NCBI GenBank assembly: GCA_033764335.1
Contig: JANRJC010000001.1
Location: 62,001 to 126,000 of the forward strand
Reading direction: 5' to 3'
DNA: 64,000 nucleotides
From: JAGQVA01 sp033764335
Lineage (GTDB): Bacteria > Bacteroidota > Bacteroidia > J057
Part shown: piece after piece, positions 6,635-15,687 of the stretch
Layout of the letters: every line of letters starts with the position of its first letter
Numbering within the stretch: position 1 is the stretch's first letter
Program-made: the position numbers and the translations under genes
Notes under the pieces: model-generated
The model's input: the letters and a program-made list of their open reading frames with translations, nothing else
Database searches by the model: none
What the model was told of the DNA's origin: nothing

Positions 6635-7833
6635 ATATTTTTCAGAAATCTTTACCCTCATCTGCCATCTGGGCATCTGCATTCATCTTGCTGATGTTTA
6701 CCGGTTGTGGGCCGAAACCCTCCTCTTCCACAGAGGACGCAGAAACTCTGACTGCGGAAGAATCCGTCGGAGACTCAATGCGGAGCAGAGGTTTGTCCAA
6801 TGCCCGTATGGCCGAATTTTCCCTGGATCGTTATTTCCCGGCTCTTTATAATCTGATCAAAAAAGACCCGGCACTGGTAAAACAAATGAGTGTTTTGGCA
6901 GAAAAAGTAGTAAAAAAGGAAGAAATCACTACGGAAAAAGACTTACTAGCAGTTTTTACTCTTAGGGATACACTCCTGAATTCCACTTTGTATAATGCTT
7001 TGGAAGCGGTAAATGGATACGCCGACGGCAGCACCGATGACGGAGGCCTTTACGAAGAACTTTCGCGACTCGGTATTCAGATCACGAGCGCGGAGGGCAC
7101 ATTTACGGGACTCGCTCCGGCTTCTTTTCTGGAAGATAAACTCGCAGAACTAGGCTCTGAGGCACTTAAGGCCTATATTGCCTTTCAGGTCGCCGATGCC
7201 AACTCTATGAGCGGTGAATACCCTTTTGTGAATATGGAGCCCTACCAACAAATGATTGAAGCGGGTGAAAAGCTGATGAAACTGGAACCGAATCCCTATT
7301 TCGTGAAAATAGAAGATCGTTTTTATCAGGCATTGGAAAACTTTACCGATGTACACAAGGTTGTTTCTCCTGACAACGCCCGCCAGGAAAATAATTTTTC
7401 CACGCTGGTAGGAGGGGTAAATGCGGAAACCTACCCCTATATCACCGAAACCGAAACCCTCGGTAAATTTGCCCAAAAGGAAAAAACCTCTCCTTACGCC
7501 AAAGTTGCTGCGCGCATTATGGAGAATATGAGTGAGATGACCGAAAAACCGGAAAATATTTATGTGATTGTCACGGAGTGGGTTACGGATGAAGACATGG
7601 CACGCCGAAGGGTATTTACCCATTTGCGCCAGGGGCAGGATATTCCGCATCACCTCCAAATCCGCAGAGGGGACGGCAAGGACTATTACGCGATTGTCTA
7701 TCGTTTTTACGAGGACAGCGATAAGGCAACGGCTGCTTTGGAAAAAATCGAAAAACAATTCCCCCAGGCTCAAATGATCTATGCCAGTTTTCAGGGAGGA
7801 AAATTATATCAACTAGGGCCTTCAGCCGACTGA
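6631..7833 (+). CDS. Lipoprotein with a SPOR-like C-terminal region
   Basis: 400 residues. The hydrophobic leader ends in a lipobox (LLMFTGC), so it should be lipid-anchored. An acidic Ser/Thr linker follows, then a mostly helical region (about 45-290). The last ~90 residues read YVIVTEWVTDEDMARRR, then YYAIVYRFYEDSDKATAALE, resembling the two halves of a SPOR-type domain that binds peptidoglycan; this is a weak similarity. It overlaps the stop of the oxidase gene by 4 bases (ATGA), so the two are translated together, though I see no functional link. No named family recognised. Confidence 0.7.
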   Translation: MNIFQKSLPSSAIWASAFILLMFTGCGPKPSSSTEDAETLTAEESVGDSMRSRGLSNARMAEFSLDRYFPALYNLIKKDPALVKQMSVLAEKVVKKEEITTEKDLLAVFTLRDTLLNSTLYNALEAVNGYADGSTDDGGLYEELSRLGIQITSAEGTFTGLAPASFLEDKLAELGSEALKAYIAFQVADANSMSGEYPFVNMEPYQQMIEAGEKLMKLEPNPYFVKIEDRFYQALENFTDVHKVVSPDNARQENNFSTLVGGVNAETYPYITETETLGKFAQKEKTSPYAKVAARIMENMSEMTEKPENIYVIVTEWVTDEDMARRRVFTHLRQGQDIPHHLQIRRGDGKDYYAIVYRFYEDSDKATAALEKIEKQFPQAQMIYASFQGGKLYQLGPSAD

Positions 7834-7839
7834 TTTTTT

Positions 7840-8748
7840 ATGCAAAAACGAATTGTACTAACCGGAAGCAATGGGCTTCTCGGACAGAAAATTGTTCCCC
7901 TGCTCGCTGACCGTATGAATGTAAATCTGATGGCAACCTCAACGGGAATCAACCGCCATCCGCTTCGCGAAGGTTATGTTTATGAAACGGCTGATCTTAC
8001 CGATTTTGAGCGATGGACAGAAATATTCGAAGATTTCCGCCCTACCGAACTCATTCACACCGCTGCCATCACCAACGTGGATCATTGTGAAGACGATCGA
8101 AGTCTGTGCGACGCAGTCAACGTCGCTGCCGTAGAAAACCTGGTCAGGCTTTGCGCTCAATACGGAACGCGTATGATTCACATTTCTACCGACTTTGTCT
8201 TTTCCGGAGAGTCAGGGCCTTACCGAGAAACCGATCTCACGGGCCCCGTCAACTATTACGGACAATCCAAACTCCAGGCGGAAAATCGAATACTCGAAAG
8301 CAGAATTCCCTCCACCATTCTCCGAACCATGTTATTGTATGGAATTACACCGGGAATGTCCCGTACCAATATTGTACTTTGGGCAAAAAAATCACTGGAG
8401 GAAGGGGTGTCCATACGTGTGGTGAATGATCAGTTTCGCTGCCCCACACTGGCCGAAGACCTGGCGTCTGCGACTGTCACAGCGGTGATGAAAAACAGCC
8501 GGGGATTGTACCACATTTCCGGAGCAGAAATGATGTCCATGACAGAACTTGTGTATCAGGTCGCCGATTTTTGGGGGTTGGATAAATCCCGTGTAACGGA
8601 GGTGACGAGTGATTCACTCAACCAAAAGGCAAAAAGACCCCCTCGCACGGGGTTTATCATTTTGAAAGCCCAAACCGAACTGGATTACAACCCACATCCC
8701 TTCAGACAAGGACTTCAACTGCTGGACCAACAGATGAAATCCTTGTAA
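7840..8748 (+). CDS. RmlD-like NAD(P)-dependent sugar reductase (extended SDR)
   Basis: 302 residues. The Rossmann start is RIVLTGSNGLLGQKI, and an Asp-rich DLTDFERW follows the dinucleotide fold. Then come IHTAAITNVDHCE, the substrate-side ISTDFVFSGESGPY and the catalytic YYGQSKLQAE (Tyr and Lys). This is the pattern of dTDP-4-dehydrorhamnose reductase, which makes dTDP-L-rhamnose for surface polysaccharides. The rest of an rml cluster is absent here, so the exact substrate is uncertain. It follows the lipoprotein gene by 6 bases and is probably on the same transcript. Confidence 0.8.
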   Translation: MQKRIVLTGSNGLLGQKIVPLLADRMNVNLMATSTGINRHPLREGYVYETADLTDFERWTEIFEDFRPTELIHTAAITNVDHCEDDRSLCDAVNVAAVENLVRLCAQYGTRMIHISTDFVFSGESGPYRETDLTGPVNYYGQSKLQAENRILESRIPSTILRTMLLYGITPGMSRTNIVLWAKKSLEEGVSIRVVNDQFRCPTLAEDLASATVTAVMKNSRGLYHISGAEMMSMTELVYQVADFWGLDKSRVTEVTSDSLNQKAKRPPRTGFIILKAQTELDYNPHPFRQGLQLLDQQMKSL

Positions 8749-8764
8749 AAGAAGGTGGATAAGA

Positions 8765-9595
8765 TTAATTTTTCGCTTTAATACGAGCGCAACTATCTTT
8801 GTAAAGAGCTTCGATAACCAGAAGCACCGTTTCGCGTTTGCTGTTGGAAATACCGATTTCCACTTCTTCTCCGTCTTTTATCGCCAATAGTTTACCTGTA
8901 CCGGCTCTTTTGAAGTATTTTTCCTGAACTTTAATCATTTGGTCGGAGCCGGTGGTGCGGAATTCCATGTTGTCAAACTTGGTAGTATAACTGCGACCAC
9001 TGGGAACCGTGGTTTTGGCTACAACTTCGGCGTCTTCGCCATCGGAGGTAAACAATTCACACAGGCAGGTTCCTTTAAGTTTTTCATCTTCTACCTGCAT
9101 AAAAGTATAGTGAACGATTTTCCACTCTTCCGCTTTTTTCTCCAGAGCCATTGTTACAAGTTCTCTGCCCTTGACCCAGATTCCGTCGGGGATTTTGGTT
9201 TCGTAGTTCACCCGGTAAACCAGCGTAGCGACATTTCCACTTACCTCCACATCTATACGATCTCCGATTTCATAACCGATGGTAATGCCCTGGGTGCGGA
9301 TGAGGTTGTCAAGGTAGGCATCAAAACCGTTGTAATCGCCATTCTGAACGCGAGAGAGGCCGGAGATATTAAAAACAAAAATATTTGAGGTTGCGTCTTT
9401 ACTGAAATACCTCAGGACATTTGCCTTATTTTTGGAATTAGGCAGATTGACGTAGGCTTCGGCAAAAGCGCGTAACTGGGAGATGATGAGTTTTTCTGTT
9501 TCTACATCGGTCTGTGCTTGTAAATAAGTAGGTTTGAGGAGAAACATTACTGCCATCAGTGCCAGATAATACATAGATTTTGTTAACAGGTTCAT
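8765..9595 (-). CDS. Exported protein with an NTF2/SnoaL-like domain
   Basis: 276 residues, with a signal peptide (core YYLALMAVMFLL, cleavage near LQAQ). Residues about 35-150 have the NTF2-like pattern: a helix (QLRAFAEAYVNL), FSKDATSNIFVF, FDAYLDNLIRTQG and a strand set VEVSGNVATLVYRVNYET ending EEWKIVHYTFMQVE. This resembles DUF4440/SnoaL-type domains of unknown substrate. The remaining 120 residues, with KGTCLCELFTSDG and a Lys-rich end, are not recognised. It faces away from the amidohydrolase operon and shares a 117-base divergent intergenic region with it. Confidence 0.65.
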   Translation of the reverse strand: MNLLTKSMYYLALMAVMFLLKPTYLQAQTDVETEKLIISQLRAFAEAYVNLPNSKNKANVLRYFSKDATSNIFVFNISGLSRVQNGDYNGFDAYLDNLIRTQGITIGYEIGDRIDVEVSGNVATLVYRVNYETKIPDGIWVKGRELVTMALEKKAEEWKIVHYTFMQVEDEKLKGTCLCELFTSDGEDAEVVAKTTVPSGRSYTTKFDNMEFRTTGSDQMIKVQEKYFKRAGTGKLLAIKDGEEVEIGISNSKRETVLLVIEALYKDSCARIKAKN

Positions 9596-9712
9596 AGTTT
9601 TTATATCTTGAGGTATGTTATATTGCCAGATACCAAATATACATAAATCAGAAACTTAACCAATATCAGGGACTTTTTTTGCCTGAGTTCATACTATCCG
9701 ATGTTTTGAATT

Positions 9713-11134
9713 ATGCTAACCCGATATCTCTTCACAAAACTACCTTTCTTTTTTTTTATTTTATTGCTCTCCTCCTGCCAATGGAAAACAAATATTCCTC
9801 CGGGAGAAAAAGTGGACATTCTGATTGTCGGTGGAGATTTTGTTACGGCTGAAAAATCCCAGCCGGTGATTCGCGATGGTTTTCTGGCGGTAAACGAGGG
9901 AAAAATCATTGCCATTGGCAAGAGGGAAGATTTGGGGCAAAAATATACGAGTGAAAAAACCATTGATGCCTCCGGAAAAATCGTGATGCCCGGTCTGGTC
10001 AATACCCATACTCATGCGGCGATGACGATGTTTCGGGGATTGGCAAACGATCTTCCCTTACAAGAATGGCTGGAAAAACACGTATGGCCCGCCGAGGCGC
10101 GGTTTGTTAGTGAAGAAACGGTGTATGCGGCGACGCTTCTGGCCATTACGGAGATGATTCGCTCGGGTACAACTACTTTTTGCGACATGTATTTTTTTGA
10201 GGAAGAGGTGGCTCTGGCCGCAAAAAAAGCGGGAATGCGCGCCGTAATTGGCGAGGGCATTCTGGATTTCCCCACACCCAGTCAGCCAACCGCCGAAGAT
10301 GCCCTTAACTATTCGGCGACCCTCATCCATAAATGGGCAAATGATCCGCTTATTTCGGTCGCACTTTCCCCACATTCTCCTTATACCTGCTCCGAAGATT
10401 TGCTCCGCAAATGCAGGCATTTTGCCGACAGCCTGAATGTGCGTTTGATGATCCATCTGGCGGAAACGCGCAAGGAAGTCAGCGACATGAAAGCCGCCCG
10501 TAATATGTCTCCGGTTGAATACCTCGATCAAATCGGTTTCTTAGGCCCCGATGTGACTGCCGCGCACTGTGTCCATCTTTCGGAAAAAGATTTAAGCCTT
10601 CTTTCTACCCGAAAAACAGGCATTGCCCACAACCCGCAAAGCAATATGAAACTGGCCTCCGGAGTCGCCCCCGTGCCGGCCATGCTCAAATCAGGGCTTT
10701 CTGTAGGCCTCGGTACCGACGGGGTTGCGAGTAATAATGACCTGAATCTCTGGGAGGAAATGAATACCGCCTCTCTCCTGCAAAAGGTTTTTCTCGAAGA
10801 CCCCACCGCTTTAAATGCCGAAACGACTTTTCTGATGGCAACGATCGGCGGAGCGACCGTACTGGGTCTCGAAGACAAAATCGGATCACTGAAACCGGGC
10901 AAACAGGCAGATTTGCTCATTATCAATATGCAACACCCGCATAACCATCCTCGTTATGATATTTTTGCTCAACTCGTATATAGCACCGATGCGGCAGACG
11001 TAGAAACCGTAGTGATTGAGGGCAAACGGGTAATGGAAAACCAACGTTTACTTACTTTGGATGAGGCCGAAGTAATTGCGAACTTTGACCGGATTGCCGA
11101 AGAAATCAGAAACGGGCTGAATGAAAATCCATGA
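9713..11134 (+). CDS. Lipid-anchored amidohydrolase, MTA/SAH deaminase type
   Basis: 473 residues of the amidohydrolase superfamily, close to 5-methylthioadenosine/S-adenosylhomocysteine deaminases and related aminohydrolases. Metal and catalytic residues are intact: NTHTHAAMTMFRG (HxH), HLAE with the catalytic Glu, the zinc His in VTAAHCVHLSE and GLGTDGVASNND (metal Asp). The beta-sandwich ends are VDILIVGGDFV and KPGKQADLLIINM. Unusual: a hydrophobic leader with LLLSSC places it on the envelope, whereas these enzymes are normally cytoplasmic. Its last 4 bases overlap the start of the sensor kinase, so it belongs to the signalling operon. The substrate is not readable; a purine-type amine is likely. 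Confidence 0.82.
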   Translation: MLTRYLFTKLPFFFFILLLSSCQWKTNIPPGEKVDILIVGGDFVTAEKSQPVIRDGFLAVNEGKIIAIGKREDLGQKYTSEKTIDASGKIVMPGLVNTHTHAAMTMFRGLANDLPLQEWLEKHVWPAEARFVSEETVYAATLLAITEMIRSGTTTFCDMYFFEEEVALAAKKAGMRAVIGEGILDFPTPSQPTAEDALNYSATLIHKWANDPLISVALSPHSPYTCSEDLLRKCRHFADSLNVRLMIHLAETRKEVSDMKAARNMSPVEYLDQIGFLGPDVTAAHCVHLSEKDLSLLSTRKTGIAHNPQSNMKLASGVAPVPAMLKSGLSVGLGTDGVASNNDLNLWEEMNTASLLQKVFLEDPTALNAETTFLMATIGGATVLGLEDKIGSLKPGKQADLLIINMQHPHNHPRYDIFAQLVYSTDAADVETVVIEGKRVMENQRLLTLDEAEVIANFDRIAEEIRNGLNENP

Positions 11135-14100
11135 AAAAAAATTTTAGCTCCGCAATTATACCCTTCCGGTTTTTATTCCTTTTACTGATCCTGGGAGGTT
11201 TATTTTCTCCCCTGTATCCGCAAGATCAGGGCGCGCCGTATATCCGCAACTACAAATCACGAGAATACCAGGCGAGTTCCGCCAATTATGCCATCGCTCA
11301 GGACGGGCGGGGTATCATGTACTTTGGCAACTATCGCGGTGTACTTGAATACGACGGTACTTCCTGGCGGCTTATTACCGTCGAAAATCATACGATGGTG
11401 CGATCGCTCGCTACCGACGACGCCGGGCAGGTTTATGTCGGAGCTTTGGGAGAATTTGGTTACCTGGCACCGGACTCACTCGGAACCCTTAGGTACTATT
11501 CGCTCAAAAATCGCCTCGAAACCCCCGAAATGAGCATCTCGGATATTATCACGGTGATCGGTTTGCCCTCCGGAGCGGTATTCCGTTCCACCGAAACCGG
11601 GCGATTGTTTTTCTGGGAAAAGGGTCACCTCCGCACCAGTCATCATGCCGTGGAGGCAGGTGTAAAAAGTATTTACCGAGTAAATAACCGGCTCTTGGGT
11701 CTATCGGACCCCTACGGACTGGTTGAGTGGAACGGCGAGAGTTTTGTTCCCCTCAAAGGCGGCGAACCACTTGCCGGGCTTTCGATTATGTCTATGGTTC
11801 CTTTTCCCGGGGACAAAATCCTCCTAAAGTCTTTTGAAAAAGGCTTTTTCCTCCTTTCCTTTCAGGGAGCAACCGTGCAAATAACGCCCTATTACACCGA
11901 AGCCGACCGGCTGATTTCGGAGAATATGTTTACCATTCTCATAGCCTTGGGAGGCGAGCAGTTTTTTATTGGAACGGTAAAAGGTGGAGGATTGGTAATA
12001 GATCGTGAAGGGAAAGTAGTGAGATACATAGATGAGTCTGCCGGCCTTCAGGACAACCTCGTACTGGGCGGATTTCAGGATCGGGGGCATTCACTGTGGC
12101 TGGCGCTGTCGCGGGGGATTTCCCGAGTAGAAATCGCCAGTCCGCTTTCCCATTGGAATGAAGACAACGGGCTTCAGGGTTTGGTTTTTTCTACGGTTCG
12201 GCACAAAGGGACTTTGTACGCTTCTACGCCCCTGGGCGTGTATTATCTGAAAAACGGAAGGTTTTTCCCGGTCGAAAATATAGAGGTCGAAGCCTGGAAA
12301 CTTATCACTTATCCGGTGGTAAATGCCAAAGGCCAGGTAAATGAAAAACTACTGGTAGCCACAGTCAAAGGTGTATATGAGATCTCCGGCAACCGGGGTA
12401 TTCCCGCCGACCCGGGAGCAAGACTTACGAATCCCTACCAATCGCCCTGGCATCCGGAGCATCTGTATAATATCTCCGGCACGGCCGGGGTTCAAATCAT
12501 GGAGTTTTCACGGGGACGTTGGCAACCGGTGCGGCAGATGGCCGGACTGACCGGCCGCTATAAAAGTATGGCGGAGGATCAAAAGGGTAACCTCTGGCTC
12601 GTGGATATGCTCGGACAGGGCGAGTTGTACCGGGTGGATTTTCCGGCAAAAAACGGTTTTTCCCTCCCTCGCATTACTCCCATGACCGATTCGGGGGGGG
12701 TACCCCCGGTATTAAAAATTTATCACCTGGGTGAAAAGCTCATTTTTTCCACGGCCCAGGGGCTGTATTTATACAACGAAACAACCGGTCGGTTTTACGC
12801 CGACACCCTCCTTAACTTAAAAGCCGAAGAAGGGGCAATCATCCGTTTTCAGGAAGATCACGCCGGAAATGTATGGGTCGAGCGCCAGTCAAAACCCCGC
12901 CGCTGGCTGGAGGTCGTCAGACGTCAGCCAGACGGCACTTACCTGCGCGATACTACCCTGCTCAAAGGTCTCGCCAATACCGAAATCTGGGGAAATATTT
13001 ACCCCGAACCTACCGGACTCACCTGGATTGGAACGCAGGAAGGATTATACGTCTATGATACCCGGAAACGGCAGTGGGAAAACCCTAACCTCCAGCCACT
13101 TATCCGGGAAGTTTCGATTGCCAAAGACTCCGTTTTGTATTTCGGAGCCTTTCACCCCATAGCCAATAAATTCAGGGATTCTATTAAAACCCGAACCCCC
13201 GGCCTGTCTCGTATTCCGCTACTCAATTACAAACACAATTCTATCGTTTTTCATTATACTACGCCCTGGTATCAAGAAGAATCCCCGATTCAATATAGCT
13301 ACTGGCTCAAAAACTGGGAAAGCAACTGGGGACCGTGGACCGGTGAAACCCGGAAAGAATACAATTCACTTCCGCCGGGAGAATATGAATTTCAGGTGCG
13401 GGCAAAAAATATCTATGGAGAAATCAGCTCGCCGGCTATTTATCATTTTAAAATATCGCCCCCGTGGTACCGCACATTTTGGGCGATTCTTTGTTACGGC
13501 TGCCTGTTTTTGTTTCTCATTTATGGAACCGTAAAACTAAACACGCGGAGGCTCCACCTTCAAAATGAAAACCTCGAAAGAGTGGTTTATGAACGCACCT
13601 CCGAAATCTGGGATCAGCATAAAGAGATTGTCAAAAAAACCGTAGCACTCAAACGCCAAAAAGAAGAAATCGCCGCCCAACACGCCCTGCTCGAAGAGAA
13701 AAATGAAACGCTCGAAAATACCCTTGCCAAACTGAAAGAAACCCAGTCCCAACTTGTGGATTCGGAAAAAATGGCCTCCCTCGGCCAACTTACCGCCGGG
13801 ATCGCCCATGAAATCAACAACCCCATCAATTTTGTAAAAGGCAATATCAATCCCCTCAAAAAAGATTTTGAGGAAATCAAAACACTCTTCGAACTGATCC
13901 GAAAAATAGACCAGAAGGGTGATATGAAACAAGAATTTGCCCGCGTAAAAGCTTATTGCGAGGAAATAGATGCCAATTTTTTATTTGAAGAAATGGAACA
14001 ACTCCTCGACGGAATCGAAGAAGGGGCTGTACGTACCAAAGAAATCGTGGATGGCCTCAAAATATTCGCACGTTCAGACCTCAACAACTTCAAACACGTG

Positions 14101-14604
14101 GACATTCATTCGGGTATAGACGCGACACTCACGCTGCTGGGTAATAAGCTCAAAGACCATATCCGGGTGGATCGCCACTACGCCGAACTTCCGGTGGTGG
14201 AGTGTATGCCTGGAAAATTGAACCAGGTGTTTATGAACATCCTCACCAATGCCATCCAGGCAATTGAGGAAAAAGCAAAAAAGAAAGGACAGGAACTCCG
14301 AGGGCACGTAGGCACTATCGCTATTTCCACGGAGATGGCCGAAGGTTGCCATCCGGAAGCCGGAGGTTGCCTCCGCATTCGAATCAAAGACGATGGCCCC
14401 GGTATGACGCCCGAGGTAAAATCGCGAATATTTGACCCGTTTTTTACCACCAAAGATGTAGGGGAAGGCACCGGGCTGGGGCTTTCCATTACTTTTGGCA
14501 TCATCGAAAATCACAAAGGAACCATCCAGGTCAACAGCACACCCGGAGAAGGTACAGAATTTGTGATTATCTTACCGTTTAAACAACAGGTAGTGAGGAT
14601 ATAA
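11131..14604 (+). CDS. Propeller-type sensor histidine kinase
   Basis: 1157 residues. After a signal segment (about 1-30) comes a large extracytoplasmic region of beta-propeller repeats (for example GIMYFGNYRGVLEYDG, GQVYVGALGEFGYLAPD, LTWIGTQEGLYVYD), then a Y_Y_Y-type domain near 700-780 (YSYWLKNWESNWGPW, LPPGEYEFQVRAKN). One membrane segment lies at about 780-803, followed by a long coiled coil, HisKA with His893 (GIAHEINNP), and HATPase with ILTNAIQAI, DDGPGM and GEGTGLGLS. There is no receiver in this protein, unlike hybrid sensors of this type; receivers are supplied by the two next genes. A G8 run followed by C5 lies at 12693-12707 in frame. Confidence 0.9.
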   Translation: MKKNFSSAIIPFRFLFLLLILGGLFSPLYPQDQGAPYIRNYKSREYQASSANYAIAQDGRGIMYFGNYRGVLEYDGTSWRLITVENHTMVRSLATDDAGQVYVGALGEFGYLAPDSLGTLRYYSLKNRLETPEMSISDIITVIGLPSGAVFRSTETGRLFFWEKGHLRTSHHAVEAGVKSIYRVNNRLLGLSDPYGLVEWNGESFVPLKGGEPLAGLSIMSMVPFPGDKILLKSFEKGFFLLSFQGATVQITPYYTEADRLISENMFTILIALGGEQFFIGTVKGGGLVIDREGKVVRYIDESAGLQDNLVLGGFQDRGHSLWLALSRGISRVEIASPLSHWNEDNGLQGLVFSTVRHKGTLYASTPLGVYYLKNGRFFPVENIEVEAWKLITYPVVNAKGQVNEKLLVATVKGVYEISGNRGIPADPGARLTNPYQSPWHPEHLYNISGTAGVQIMEFSRGRWQPVRQMAGLTGRYKSMAEDQKGNLWLVDMLGQGELYRVDFPAKNGFSLPRITPMTDSGGVPPVLKIYHLGEKLIFSTAQGLYLYNETTGRFYADTLLNLKAEEGAIIRFQEDHAGNVWVERQSKPRRWLEVVRRQPDGTYLRDTTLLKGLANTEIWGNIYPEPTGLTWIGTQEGLYVYDTRKRQWENPNLQPLIREVSIAKDSVLYFGAFHPIANKFRDSIKTRTPGLSRIPLLNYKHNSIVFHYTTPWYQEESPIQYSYWLKNWESNWGPWTGETRKEYNSLPPGEYEFQVRAKNIYGEISSPAIYHFKISPPWYRTFWAILCYGCLFLFLIYGTVKLNTRRLHLQNENLERVVYERTSEIWDQHKEIVKKTVALKRQKEEIAAQHALLEEKNETLENTLAKLKETQSQLVDSEKMASLGQLTAGIAHEINNPINFVKGNINPLKKDFEEIKTLFELIRKIDQKGDMKQEFARVKAYCEEIDANFLFEEMEQLLDGIEEGAVRTKEIVDGLKIFARSDLNNFKHVDIHSGIDATLTLLGNKLKDHIRVDRHYAELPVVECMPGKLNQVFMNILTNAIQAIEEKAKKKGQELRGHVGTIAISTEMAEGCHPEAGGCLRIRIKDDGPGMTPEVKSRIFDPFFTTKDVGEGTGLGLSITFGIIENHKGTIQVNSTPGEGTEFVIILPFKQQVVRI

Positions 14605-14625
14605 ATTCTAAATTCATAAACCGAT

Positions 14626-15678
14626 ATGGAAGACCGGAAACCCTCTATTCTGTATGTGGACGATGAACCCCAGAATCTGGTATCATTTAAAGCCTCTTTC
14701 CGGCGGTTTTATGAAGTTTTTACCGCCCAAAGCGGAGAAGAAGCCCTCCAGACGTTGCGCCAACAGGCCGTTTCCCTGATTATCAGCGACCAGCGTATGC
14801 CACAGATGACCGGGGTAGAGCTATTTGAAAAAATCCTGCCTGAGTTTCCCGATCCGATCCGCATGGTAATGACCGGTTATAGCGATATGGAAGCTATTAT
14901 CCAGGCAATCAACAAGGGCAAAGTCTATTATTATATTACGAAACCCTGGAAACAGCCCGAACTGAAACTGGTAATAGACAATGCCCTGGAGGCTTACCGG
15001 CTGAAAGTCGAAAACAAGGGGCTTCAGGAAGAAAAAAATGCCCTCCTTCTTAAAGCAGAACGCCAGGAAAAAGAAAATATCCTTTCCCGCTTTGAAACCC
15101 TCAAAAATCAGGTAAACCCTCATTTTCTTTTTAATTGCCTCAATGCCCTGAGTTCACTCGTACATGACGATCCCGACCTGGCCGAAGATTTTATTTCAAA
15201 ACTCACAAAGGTGTATCGTTATGTACTCGATTTTCGGGGTGAAACCCTCGTACCACTGGAGGAAGAGCTAACCGTCCTGAAAAGTTATTTTTTCCTCCAA
15301 CAGATTCGTTTTGGAAATAATCTCCGGATGTACACCCAGGTGAGCGAGGCGTTATGGGGCTGCCTGATTCCACCGATGACCCTTCAGATGCTGGTAGAAA
15401 ATTCAATCAAACACAATATTATTTCGCGTGAACAGCCACTCACGATCGAACTTTACACCGAGGAGGATCGTTTTTTTGTGGTAAAAAATAATTATCAGAA
15501 AAGAACGGAGAAAGTGGATTCCACCGGAGTAGGGTTGGAAAACCTCCGTGCGCGGTATGCATTTATTTCGGAGGAGAAACCCTCATTTGGAATTGAAAAT
15601 GGCTATTACCTGGCCCGTGTACCCATTCTTCGTGAAGGGGACATCAATAGATTTACAGATGAAGGGAGAAATTGCTAA
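14626..15678 (+). CDS. Receiver domain fused to a LytS-type histidine kinase
   Basis: 350 residues. Residues 1-120 are a CheY-like receiver: YVDDEPQ acidic pocket, phospho-acceptor Asp55 (LIISDQRMP), MVMTGYSD and the Lys in ITKPWK. A short coiled coil (about 125-160) leads to a His_kinase domain of the LytS kind with NQVNPHFLFNCLNALSSLV (His166), VPLEEELTVLKSYF, an N-box MLVENSIKHNI and a Gly box STGVGLENLRARY. The receiver therefore appears to control a kinase rather than DNA binding. The gene sits between the sensor kinase (21 bases) and the cyclase response regulator (9 bases), which suggests a relay. No LytTR regulator is nearby. Confidence 0.88.
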   Translation: MEDRKPSILYVDDEPQNLVSFKASFRRFYEVFTAQSGEEALQTLRQQAVSLIISDQRMPQMTGVELFEKILPEFPDPIRMVMTGYSDMEAIIQAINKGKVYYYITKPWKQPELKLVIDNALEAYRLKVENKGLQEEKNALLLKAERQEKENILSRFETLKNQVNPHFLFNCLNALSSLVHDDPDLAEDFISKLTKVYRYVLDFRGETLVPLEEELTVLKSYFFLQQIRFGNNLRMYTQVSEALWGCLIPPMTLQMLVENSIKHNIISREQPLTIELYTEEDRFFVVKNNYQKRTEKVDSTGVGLENLRARYAFISEEKPSFGIENGYYLARVPILREGDINRFTDEGRNC

Positions 15679-15687
15679 TTTGGCGGC

